NCBI RefSeq assembly: GCF_032883915.1
Contig: NZ_CP120717.1
Span: 3,355,697 to 3,419,696, forward strand
Direction: 5' to 3'
Length of the DNA: 64,000 nucleotides
From: Endozoicomonas sp. 8E
GTDB taxonomy: Bacteria; Pseudomonadota; Gammaproteobacteria; Pseudomonadales; Endozoicomonadaceae
Shown here: positions 37,281-45,689 of the stretch, in pieces
Numbering within the stretch: position 1 is the stretch's first letter
Layout of the letters: each line of letters begins with the position of its first letter
The notes under the pieces: generated by a model
Told to the model about the DNA's origin: nothing
The model's input: the letters and a program-made list of their open reading frames with translations, nothing else
The model's database searches: none
Program-made: the position numbers and the translations under genes

Positions 37281-37554
37281 TTTGGCGCTTTCTGCTTTAC
37301 GAAGAGAGTTTATGCGTTGCAGCTCTTACTGACAATGCTGAGAATTGAACTTGTCTTTGACATCTTCCTCTTTGTTTTTGTTATCAAGTTAGCAATCATG
37401 CGCTCCAGCTTCTTTTGCTTATTCGCCAGTCTGCTGGTAATTTTTGTTATGCATTCTTTATATGTAGTTTGATTATCTGCTAAATTGTAGAAAATTTTTT
37501 TACAAAACAAGCTCTAAGTATTCATATGATTGATAACTCAAGGAATTGCTCGCT

Positions 37555-38535
37555 ATGAGAACTGTGTTTTTTTTATTTGCTCTTTTTTTTATAAGCCATG
37601 TCTTAGCCCAGGAAAATACTGTTTTGATTTATTCAGATGCTGCTTACGAAAATATACTTAAATATGAGCTGGAGACTTTCAAAAAAGATCTTGAAGAAGA
37701 AGGTTGGAATACTAAGTTTCTTTTTAAAGGTGAGGAATATCACTCATATCATGAATTTCAAAAAGAATTAAAGTTGCAATATTCTATACACGGAATGAAA
37801 GGGGTTGTCTTAGTTGGCAGCTTCCCATATGAAGATGATCATTTAATTGCTTGTAGTAAATGTACTTTTTTTAATTCATTTGTTTTTTCGATAAAACCAG
37901 ATTTTTGGGTAAGTCGTATTGATCCAAGCTTGGTAGTCTATATAGATAATCTGTCATTGCTTGAAGACTACTTTAGGAGAAATCATGAGTATCGACGAAG
38001 CAACTATAATTATCAGAATTTAATTTCATCACCTTCATATGCCTATTTAGATAAATATTCTTACTTCATACAGGCTTTAAAGTCCTTGGGAGGTTATATG
38101 CCCAAACTTGTTTACAATTCACATGATTTCTGGGAAGCTCTGAATGAGTCTGATGCAGCAATAACTGAAATAAGTGTTCATGGTACCAGTTCTACTCTAT
38201 CCATAAATAATCAGCATATTGACTCTATAGACATTTTATACAGGTCTCAATTGAAAAGCAGTTTTCTTGATCTTTATTCTTGCGAGGGTGGTAAACCTGT
38301 CAATGGTAATCCTGCATCTGCATTCCTTTTTGCTCAAAATAGTAAAGTGCTTGCTGTTTCAGCAAGATCAGCTTTTTCAAGCTCTCTCAGTCAGGTATAT
38401 GCACATTATTTAAATTCAATAAGTGGGGGTGTAGGTGATATTTTCTTAGAAAATTATTCTTGGGCAAACCATGCTATGCCACACTATAACGGTCGAATTT
38501 TATTAGGTGACGGAACATTAAAGCTGGAGAAATAA
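37555..38535 (+). CDS. Secreted clan CD (gingipain/caspase-fold) cysteine peptidase candidate
   Basis: 326 residues from ATG 37555, with AAGGAA about ten bases upstream. The TTG at 37546 directly abuts that site and is rejected. The signal peptide is MRTVFFLFALFFISHVLAQ. The body resembles peptidase family C25: GVVLVGSFPY (the LVGD.P strand), DFWVSRIDP (the D...GRiP region), then His209 in ISVHGTSS and Cys243 in DLYSCEGG. His-Gly after a hydrophobic strand and Cys after a second one is the clan CD dyad signature. The 34-residue gap is close to the 33 of gingipain RgpB. No propeptide or C-terminal secretion domain is seen. Activity and substrate are inference. Confidence 0.6.
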   Translation: MRTVFFLFALFFISHVLAQENTVLIYSDAAYENILKYELETFKKDLEEEGWNTKFLFKGEEYHSYHEFQKELKLQYSIHGMKGVVLVGSFPYEDDHLIACSKCTFFNSFVFSIKPDFWVSRIDPSLVVYIDNLSLLEDYFRRNHEYRRSNYNYQNLISSPSYAYLDKYSYFIQALKSLGGYMPKLVYNSHDFWEALNESDAAITEISVHGTSSTLSINNQHIDSIDILYRSQLKSSFLDLYSCEGGKPVNGNPASAFLFAQNSKVLAVSARSAFSSSLSQVYAHYLNSISGGVGDIFLENYSWANHAMPHYNGRILLGDGTLKLEK

Positions 38536-38708
38536 TTTTGGTCAGTCGCTGGTTGATTCTGAAGCCAATTTAAGCGGCAACTATAAAAATTATGGATCAG
38601 GATGTCATCAAGAAGCTCGTCCAGATCTTTGGGCAGTCGAGCGAGTGCCTCCCTTAATTGATTCGACTGGTGGTAGTCTCAAGTCCGACAGGCTGCCAGG
38701 TGGCTTTG
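38536..38708. repeat. Intergenic with a solo end of the palindromic repeat
   Basis: Near 38640-38695 the sequence CTCCCTTAATTGATTCGACT is similar to one near 33219-33240, and AAGTCCGACAGGCTGCC equals one end of repeat copy 2. It is probably the relic of a further copy. Confidence 0.5.
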
Positions 38709-39629
38709 TTAAGAAAATGGTACAAAAATTATTCTAGCCATATGATCACTCATCATGAAGTATAAAAAGCAGCCTTCGAATTGCTCTTTAGATATATTAA
38801 TTGAATAACGCTTGATATTGTCCAACAGGCAATGTGTAGTGCTTTCGTTATGTTCAATTAAATCAATTTCTGATGCATGATTTAGGAATGTTCTGTTTGA
38901 TAGCATTAAATCTACATCATGCCTGTTTAGCCCTCGTGGCTTGTTTTTTTTAGAGCTGTTTTCTGCTGTTAGTACTACAAGATAATTTTTTATTTGATCT
39001 GATTTGGTTTGTCTGGAAAGTTGATCGAATGTTGAATAAATTGTAGATGATGCTCCTGAATAATTAATAATCTTGGCAATGTCTTCCTGTTTGTTAATGT
39101 AAGTGTCTTGCTGCTCTACATCATCAATCAAGATAGACAAATCATCCTCATTCATCCGAATAGCTTCATTGATTGGAACCACTAATGATGAATTGACGCT
39201 GAATTCTGGTGGTACGTCTAATTCAGCATTTGCTCCTGGTGGCGGGAACCTTAGATTCTTAGCTGCTCGTAATACAAAGGATAATCCTCTACCACAGCCA
39301 TAGAGGATAGTTACAGGAATGGCCGCAATTGAAATACCTGTGACTGCTGTTGCTGCACCAATGGTAAGAAAAGTGCCGCCTATTAAAATACTAACACCTG
39401 CCATTGTTGGAATTGATCTGATTGTTGCTCTCCAGCCATGGTATGTTTTTTCAACGCCATTACTTACGATGGTAAGTTTTGCCCCTGTTTCAGAAGTTGA
39501 ATATTTATATTCAGAAGTTGAATATCTATAGTTGAATTCAAATGAATAAGAATGCTCGGAAGAGGCTAAAGCCAAGAGAAACGATATTATATAAAACAGC
39601 TTTATCGTAGAGTGAGTGGTTGTTTTCAT
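38709..39629 (-). CDS. Secreted or membrane-inserted protein of unknown function
   Basis: 306 residues. Signal peptide (about 1-29: LFYIISFLLALASSEHSYS), then a short internal duplication YRYSTSE / YKYSTSE. A Gly/Ala-rich hydrophobic hairpin of about 45 residues (about 73-118: IPTMAGVSILIGGTFLTIGA and TGISIAAIPVTILYG) could insert in a membrane. The C-terminal 180 residues are hydrophilic. The hydrophobic hairpin recalls proteins that insert into host membranes, but this is only a resemblance. No family recognised. Confidence 0.55.
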   Translation of the reverse strand: MKTTTHSTIKLFYIISFLLALASSEHSYSFEFNYRYSTSEYKYSTSETGAKLTIVSNGVEKTYHGWRATIRSIPTMAGVSILIGGTFLTIGAATAVTGISIAAIPVTILYGCGRGLSFVLRAAKNLRFPPPGANAELDVPPEFSVNSSLVVPINEAIRMNEDDLSILIDDVEQQDTYINKQEDIAKIINYSGASSTIYSTFDQLSRQTKSDQIKNYLVVLTAENSSKKNKPRGLNRHDVDLMLSNRTFLNHASEIDLIEHNESTTHCLLDNIKRYSINISKEQFEGCFLYFMMSDHMARIIFVPFS

Positions 39630-40040
39630 AGACTCAACCTATGCATTAGAGCTTTCATTTAAGGTAGAGTCGTTTTTGTCTTTTGTCACGTAACGAGTCT
39701 GTAGAAAAAACATCTCAAAGGCTGCTATCTCCAAGAGACTCACTTTAATATTCATTTAATCCTGTTTCAAATATTCAGTTACTGACTTTTTTCTGACTTC
39801 TCAGGGTAAGTTCGTTCGGTCGGTCTGATTTCCTGCCTGTGACCAAGCGGTGGTTCCGACGTCACCAGTCGTTTGCCGTAAAAAAACAACCGAGAGGCAC
39901 CCGGTTACTACTGATGAAGGCTTCTTTATAAGTCCGCTATAGGCTGGCTGTAGCCTGTGAAGTCAGAAACCTCCCTTGACAAGTCGGGGAGTGTCACAGC
40001 AGGTATTGTAAATACCTGGATTCCCATTAATAAATGCTTA
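39630..40040. other. Intergenic, no gene seen
   Basis: About 410 bases. A CTCCCTTGACAAGTCGGGGAG hairpin-like stretch near 39970 resembles the subterminal hairpins of IS200/IS605 elements, so a decayed element end is possible. No reading frame supports it. Confidence 0.35.
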
Positions 40041-42227
40041 TTATTCCGGCGGTAAATGAGGGCAGGGGATCTGAAGCAGTTGCGCATTTTCATCAACATA
40101 CCATTCTATTTGTCCGTTTCTGGTGTTTAGCTTCACTGTAACTTCTGGTTCTGTTGCTTTAACGACACCCCATTTCAGATCTTCCATGGAAACAATGGAT
40201 CTGCCGGAAATTTGGTAAGTTTCCAGTCCCATGATCCCGGCACCTTTTGCTCCCAGTGAATAGGGTGGTTTGCTGGCGATCATTGTGTAATCAACGGCAA
40301 GGTTACCGTCTGCCAGTTGTGTGACGGTTATCTGATGGTTATCGTCAGCGTCCCTGCCCATAGGATTCAGCAGAAAGGGGGTCACCTTAAACAGGCGATA
40401 AGTCTCAAGTTTGGTCTGGTAAGCAGCAAAAGTCTGGGTCAAAAGTTTTGACAAAGTCCTGGCCGCACGTTTGTCGCCAAGAAAGCGCATAAGTTGAGTG
40501 ACTTCCAGCGTATTTCCGATATGTGAATAAGTTTGATTCTTTCTTTTCTTTTTGCTGCCAGTGGCTACCTTGAACTGATAGTCTGTTCGCGGGCGGTCCT
40601 TTTCAAATTGGGACAGCATTTCGTCGGAATCGTTAATACTGCTCAGAATGGCTTGCCACTCTTTTGTCATGCTTTCTTTTATGCCCAGAAATTCCGGGGA
40701 AACAGGCATGTCATGGTTAAGACCGTACTTCAACGCCACGGGTAATCTTTTCGTTATTTCGCCTGTGATGTAGCTCAGCCATTTTTTTGAAGGCTCCCTG
40801 ATCATTTGACGGGTGTCAACAGAAACACTCGGTAATGAACAGGCATCGTGTATTTCCTCAACGAGAGCAAAAAGGTGTGATAGACCTTTGTCGTAAGAAA
40901 AATCTTCAGTTCCTGAGGCCACTTGAACCAGCAATGTGGGAATGTCTGCAACGTAGAAGTTTCTTAAATTTTTATCAGAATTATTGAATCGTTCAACCCT
41001 CTGTACAATAAAACCCATATCCTGATGAAATGTTTGTTGCCAGGGAGTGTTCTGAATTCCATGGATAGGTTGATCATTCGTCAGGTGCCGGGCGACAAGT
41101 GTAAAAAGCTGGCTCTGCATGCTCATTTGTTCGGGGGCCTGAATCAGCAGTCCCATGATGTAATGATTAAGTCTCTCTTGAGTCAACTGCTGTTGTTGAA
41201 TATCAGACAACATTCCTGCCAGCAGCTTGTGTGTGCTTTCATCCAGAGAGGCTGAACTCCACGACACAAGGCACTCTATCAAGTCCGGCTGAATGGGATT
41301 GGAAGTTTCTACGGCTTGCAGTTGCTGCTCCAGGGTCTTTCCGGCCTGAAATGCGTTTACAAAACGCTGTATGGACTGCTCCAGTCCATCAAAGTATTGA
41401 ATTCCGGGTAGGAGAGTCAGGTTAATCAGATGGTTTTCATCCAAGGGTTCACAAAGCTGACTCTTCAAAGGCTCATCGACCTGTTGCGACAGGGACTGAC
41501 AGAAGTGTTCCAGCTTTTGCAATGTCATAAGGCCTGTTTGTTCAGATACCAGCGCCTGAACCGGTCGGGATCTGCGGGTTCGTTCCATTAGTTCAATATG
41601 GTCGAGCGTGATATCGACCGAAACCAGGCTGTAACTGTTGTCTTCATCCCGGCGGATAAAGCCCATCTGGCGGAGTTCATCGTTGGCAAAAAGTGGCGCT
41701 TCTTCTGTTCTGGCAGGATAAACACAGTGAAACACAAACCCCTGATCAAGTTTGCCACCGTCGTTTAACCAGATTCGACCAAACTCAACCGGGTCTGTAC
41801 AGGCGAGATAGCGATCGAGCAGGAACAGCTTTCTGTTATTCAGTTTTGATGCGAAGAATCTTGAAGGCTTCAGTGAGTTAACCTGACCAGAAGCCATTCC
41901 AAGCCTGGTTAATACAAAGGCTACTTTGCTGCGCAGCTGATTTTTGTCTGCATAAAAGTCCGAATAGTGCCGTTCCAGAGACGCTACAAATTGATTCAGT
42001 TCATGCTGCCTGAGTCTTTTTTGGCGCAACTGCAGTAGTTCCTCTCCCTCACCTCTGGCAGTCACCTGCCAGTGTGCCAGGGTTTTTGCAGAAAAGGGCT
42101 GAGCTGTCGGGAGCGTATTTTGTGTGGGCAGACTCCTGACCTTATGACCCAGCCAGAGACCGGAGAGACGGCCAAGTCCACTGTGCAGGGAGCGATAGAC
42201 TGAGCTGACAAAACTGGGTATCCGCAT
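40041..42227 (-). CDS. Large cytoplasmic protein of unknown function
   Basis: 728 residues with no signal peptide or transmembrane segment. The N-terminus is basic and Ser-rich (MRIPSFVSSVYRSLHSG). The middle is mostly helical with many Gln (TLEQQLQAVE, SDIQQQQLTQERL). A Lys-rich patch (TGSKKKRKNQTYSH) lies near 560, and the C-terminal 110 residues look beta-rich (QITVTQLADGNLAVDYTMIA, then EVTVKLNTRNGQIEWYVDE). No motif ties it to a known family. Size, lack of export signal and accessory context fit a secreted effector or an orphan structural protein equally well. Confidence 0.6.
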   Translation of the reverse strand: MRIPSFVSSVYRSLHSGLGRLSGLWLGHKVRSLPTQNTLPTAQPFSAKTLAHWQVTARGEGEELLQLRQKRLRQHELNQFVASLERHYSDFYADKNQLRSKVAFVLTRLGMASGQVNSLKPSRFFASKLNNRKLFLLDRYLACTDPVEFGRIWLNDGGKLDQGFVFHCVYPARTEEAPLFANDELRQMGFIRRDEDNSYSLVSVDITLDHIELMERTRRSRPVQALVSEQTGLMTLQKLEHFCQSLSQQVDEPLKSQLCEPLDENHLINLTLLPGIQYFDGLEQSIQRFVNAFQAGKTLEQQLQAVETSNPIQPDLIECLVSWSSASLDESTHKLLAGMLSDIQQQQLTQERLNHYIMGLLIQAPEQMSMQSQLFTLVARHLTNDQPIHGIQNTPWQQTFHQDMGFIVQRVERFNNSDKNLRNFYVADIPTLLVQVASGTEDFSYDKGLSHLFALVEEIHDACSLPSVSVDTRQMIREPSKKWLSYITGEITKRLPVALKYGLNHDMPVSPEFLGIKESMTKEWQAILSSINDSDEMLSQFEKDRPRTDYQFKVATGSKKKRKNQTYSHIGNTLEVTQLMRFLGDKRAARTLSKLLTQTFAAYQTKLETYRLFKVTPFLLNPMGRDADDNHQITVTQLADGNLAVDYTMIASKPPYSLGAKGAGIMGLETYQISGRSIVSMEDLKWGVVKATEPEVTVKLNTRNGQIEWYVDENAQLLQIPCPHLPPE

Positions 42228-42396
42228 ACCGGCTTAATCTTCCATGAAGGGGCTGATGGGAGTCTGTGTAAACCTTAACCTACCATAAAAAAGTTAAAGA
42301 AAAATGAGTTGTTAAGCCAGTTTCGTGTGCGCCAAACCGCTGCTAATTATTAAGGGACACTCCCTGTCCGGTCAGAATTGGTAAACCGATTGAGAA

Positions 42397-42954
42397 TTAG
42401 TTTTCCAGCTCGAGCATCCAGTCACCGGGTATCCAAAAGTCGTCCAGGTCCAATGATAATACCGGGCGATCACCCTGATCAGACAAGGCCCTGGCATCTT
42501 TAAAGGCTTCAAGGCAGTCATCTTCGAGAATTGGGCCGATCAGCTCAGGCCGGTATTTATTGTCTTTTCCTGCCCGGTCGAGAATTTCGACGGCTTCGAA
42601 TCCGAAAGAGCAATCCCAGAGTTCTTTGAGGCTGACTCTTGAAGCACCGTAGGCGATTCTGGCAATGTTAATATCGTGCATATTGCACCAGAGAATTGTC
42701 GACATGGCTGCGCAGTCCGGCTCGGTATTGGTCAGCAGAATCAGCTCCTGATCCCGGCGGACATGATAGTTCTGTGCCAATGCATGAAGGGCCAGACCTT
42801 CAGCGCTGAACAGGGGGCTGATATGCCGGGCATAAGCGGCAGTCACCAGAATCTGGCCGCAGGGGTCCAGGATGCAGCAGGAAAAAGGTGCTACGGGGTT
42901 GGCATTGATGCCGAGCTCGATCAGCTCTCCCATCATTTCTTCATACTCTTGCAT
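42397..42954 (-). CDS. Deaminase-fold protein lacking the zinc ligands
   Basis: 185 residues with GGAGG six bases before the ATG. The fold follows CMP/dCMP and guanine deaminases: FSCCILDPCGQILVTA, then LFSAEGLALHAL in the place of the HAE motif, then LLTNTEPDCAAMSTILW in the place of TEPCPMCAGAILW, then IARIAYGAS. All three zinc ligands are replaced (His to Ser, first Cys to Asp, second Cys to Ala), while the catalytic-type Glu is kept. It should not bind catalytic zinc and is probably a pseudo-enzyme with a binding or regulatory role. Not a sequencing artefact: the frame is clean. Confidence 0.6.
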   Translation of the reverse strand: MQEYEEMMGELIELGINANPVAPFSCCILDPCGQILVTAAYARHISPLFSAEGLALHALAQNYHVRRDQELILLTNTEPDCAAMSTILWCNMHDINIARIAYGASRVSLKELWDCSFGFEAVEILDRAGKDNKYRPELIGPILEDDCLEAFKDARALSDQGDRPVLSLDLDDFWIPGDWMLELEN

Positions 42955-43193
42955 AACTGTCCTCCGGACGGATTGAAATCATCAAGAGAGACACAGGCTA
43001 TTGTCATGTCCCAATTGTTAAGCGGAAAAGAGCCTGAATAAAGCGGAAAAAACTGCCAAATTTATAGTTCTATTTGTCATCTCCATCAAGGTATTGCGCC
43101 CATTTCTTCGAAAAGTGCAATGTACACAAAGCGCAGTATATTTTGGGTACAATTTTCTTATGTCGCAGCAGTGCGATTCTGTACACACTGTTG

Positions 43194-43358
43194 GAAACTG
43201 CCATTGCCAGAGTGCTCTTTACAGTAGCCGGTGCTGACATGATGTTACTGCAAGGCTTTATCAAAAAGTCGGATAAAACCCCGGCAAAGATCTTAAGCTG
43301 GCAAAAACACGCCGTAATGATGTATTACGGAAACAGAAAGGAGGTAAGTGATGAGTAA
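43194..43358 (+). pseudogene. HigB-like (Gp49 family) toxin, C-terminal remnant
   Basis: The last 55 residues of this frame (ARVLFTVAGADMMLLQGFIKK, split by a Gly in homologues, then SDKTPAKILSWQKHAV) match the C-terminus of HigB/Gp49-type toxins (RVLF...IVLLHGFxKKxxKTPxxEI). The frame extends upstream to 43074, but that part has no resemblance to the family N-terminus. The 5' half of the toxin therefore appears lost or scrambled. The stop codon overlaps the antitoxin start, the normal toxin-first HigBA layout. Confidence 0.5.
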
Positions 43359-43632
43359 TCCCTATATTGGCAGCAGTTTCGACGACTTCCTGGAAGAAGA
43401 GGGCTTGCTGCCCGAATGCCAGGCAGAGGCCATAAAGCGAGTCTTGGCCTGGCAAATCAGCGAGTACCTGGAAAAAGAAAAGGTTAACAAATCAACCTTT
43501 GCCCGCCGCCTGGGTACCAGCCGTTCACAACTGGATCGTCTTCTTGATCCCAATAGCACCAGCCTGAATCTGAAAACACTGGCGAATGCTGCTCAGGTGA
43601 TGGGGAGAAAGCTGGAGTTGAGAATTGTTTGA
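43351..43632 (+). CDS. HigA-like / XRE-family antitoxin
   Basis: 93 residues from ATG 43351, with AAAGGAGGT six bases upstream; the GTG at 43348 is too close to it. It carries an XRE helix-turn-helix at about 45-85 (VNKSTFARRLGTSRSQLDRL, then NLKTLANAAQVMGRKLEL). Short HigA-type antitoxins have this form, bind and neutralise HigB and repress their own promoter. Its toxin partner immediately upstream is apparently truncated, so this may now be an orphan antitoxin that could protect against an incoming homologous system. Confidence 0.75.
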   Translation: MSNPYIGSSFDDFLEEEGLLPECQAEAIKRVLAWQISEYLEKEKVNKSTFARRLGTSRSQLDRLLDPNSTSLNLKTLANAAQVMGRKLELRIV

Positions 43633-44091
43633 TTTGTCCGGCTTCGGTTTCCATCGACTACGGGGGTCGTTAAGGTGGGTGTGTCGCTTGCTACTCGGTC
43701 GGCACAAATCACAAAATGCTGTATGGCTGGGAGGTCAGTCGAACCCATTTCTTGTCAGTCAGCAAGGCTTCCCGCTGTTTGCGCTTAGGCGTTGTCCAAA
43801 ATCGTGTTTTAAGATTTTCCTGTTCGCTGATGAGGTTGCCATTCCAGGTATCCCTGGTTTGCCTTTGACTTGATAGCATTCAGGCTGAATGAGATTGCGA
43901 GGATAACTATCATTTACAAACACGCAATCGTTTCGCTCTGCACCTGCGCGGCCCGTCCTTACCGCCTTATATCCCTGCCCATTTGAGGTGTCGAAAAACT
44001 CTGGTTCCGATGCTTTCAGGCCCGTTGGGTCAAAGCATTTTTGCTAATGCACTACATTCTATAAAATGCCTAAGGTATAGAGGAGCAATCC
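43633..44091. other. Intergenic, no gene seen
   Basis: About 460 bases. Short frames exist on both strands, but none has a ribosome-binding site or family resemblance. A GATAACTATC inverted repeat near 43903 weakly resembles half of a Fur box. Confidence 0.35.
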
Positions 44092-45573
44092 ATGTCAGTA
44101 AATGTGATGACAGGACTATCGTGGCGATTCGAAAAAAATTATTTCCTGTCTGGATGTATTCTTACTTTAACGGCACTGATACTGCCTTTGTCAGGTCTGA
44201 GTCTGGAGATCTTATCTGATGAGGTGGTTGAACCTGCAAGCTGTCTCAATCAGGAGCCGGACTTTCTCAGTCGGCTGAAGCATAATCAAAGATATTATCT
44301 GTTCTGTCATGTTCCTGCCTCGGACTGGAAGGTTTTTCGTGATGACATCATTGATGATGAATCTTTAAAGGTGGAAGCGGAACAGCTGGTTGAGAAAATC
44401 AGTAATAATGACTTTATATTGCCAGCCTCTGCCATTGAAAATTCTGAAGTCAAAAATGATGACGCAGTGCTGGAAAAAATGTTCGACCTTCTGGTCTACA
44501 TTCATATTCACCTTGCCGATCAACTCACTACTGACAACCTTTTGAATGCTTGGATAACCGAGTTGCTTCCAGCTGCTCAGTTTGGTTCTGCATCAATAAG
44601 CAAGCTTGATTCTGTTAGTGATGGCTCTTTTCAGGGTGTCCAGGTTAACCTTGATGAGCGCTATCGGAAAGCTTTCCCCAAATCAGCAACGCGTGTTGAC
44701 CGTTGCCCTCATGGGGGTTCTGAAAAAGCGGCAGCGGTTTTAACCTGGGTTCGAATTTTGGGCATAAATTTAGAGCCGTTTATCTATGATCGAGAAAAAA
44801 ACCTGGTGCAGATACCCATCATGGCAAAAGTCTGGGCTGATATTGCCGCACATAATCGATTACATTTCTATCATGAGACCTTCGGACAATCACCGGAAAA
44901 ACCTGTTCTTTTTCTCGGCGCGCCTGATATAAAAGCGCTCTATAAGCTTCGCAAAAATGGCCTGCACCCGTTGGCACTTTATCACCCAAAACTCAGCGAG
45001 CCGTCTCTGACAGCTGACGACTGTTATGCGGGCCCGGCTATGTCTGCCTGGCACGATATGAGCTACATCATACTGTTATCGACACTGTCCAATGACATTA
45101 AGCAGCACAGCTATGATCTCTACAATTCATTGACGCAACTGGGACAGGAATTACAAACGGGTACTCCATCATCTCCCGGGAATGCTTTTTTCCTGGCGCA
45201 CTATTTAGAAGCCATGGATCGGTTATCCAGGACAACGGACTGGAATAAAGACCTGGCATTCTTATTGAGGGGACTGTTCAAATATAAGCCTTTTTTTGAG
45301 GGGGAGTCTGTTAACATCAGTGACTCCACTTATTTCGATATTCTTGAAATTGGGCATCACAACCATGCTATTGGTGATGAGCCCATTGATTTAATGAAGC
45401 TGTTATCGCTAATGATGCATGCCAAGACTGAGCTTCAAGAAGCCTACTGGGGCTTGGCCGGTCATTATTATGTCTTCACACACATGGACAAATGGTTAGC
45501 GCCTGGAAACAGCAAGGAGCTTGGACTGGTTCCGAAAACTCTGGTGGAGGTCTGGAGAGCAGTGCGTCAGTAA
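44092..45573 (+). CDS. Secreted or membrane-anchored protein of unknown function
   Basis: 493 residues with AGAGGAG before the ATG. A hydrophobic segment at about 17-38 (YFLSGCILTLTALILPLSGL) acts as a signal peptide or anchor, with a Cys within it but no standard lipobox. The exported part is mixed alpha/beta with recurring acidic stretches. It includes CYAGPAMSAWHDMSYI and a His-rich ILEIGHHNHAIGDEP motif near 422-436, which could bind metal. I recognise no family. It precedes manC by 116 bases on the same strand but is unlikely to be functionally linked. Confidence 0.6.
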   Translation: MSVNVMTGLSWRFEKNYFLSGCILTLTALILPLSGLSLEILSDEVVEPASCLNQEPDFLSRLKHNQRYYLFCHVPASDWKVFRDDIIDDESLKVEAEQLVEKISNNDFILPASAIENSEVKNDDAVLEKMFDLLVYIHIHLADQLTTDNLLNAWITELLPAAQFGSASISKLDSVSDGSFQGVQVNLDERYRKAFPKSATRVDRCPHGGSEKAAAVLTWVRILGINLEPFIYDREKNLVQIPIMAKVWADIAAHNRLHFYHETFGQSPEKPVLFLGAPDIKALYKLRKNGLHPLALYHPKLSEPSLTADDCYAGPAMSAWHDMSYIILLSTLSNDIKQHSYDLYNSLTQLGQELQTGTPSSPGNAFFLAHYLEAMDRLSRTTDWNKDLAFLLRGLFKYKPFFEGESVNISDSTYFDILEIGHHNHAIGDEPIDLMKLLSLMMHAKTELQEAYWGLAGHYYVFTHMDKWLAPGNSKELGLVPKTLVEVWRAVRQ

Positions 45574-45689
45574 ATTTGAGAGAGAGCTGGTGGGATATCC
45601 TGTTTTATAGCCGGGTTCAGAAGGGTACTATACCTCTCGAGGGAAGCTTAACCAAGAATGACAAGCCCGCAGTATAAGGTGAAAAACGA

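Noticed and set aside
43895-43925. Fur box near GATAACTATCATTT
   Set aside because: Only half of the consensus is present and the downstream gene has no iron-related feature.
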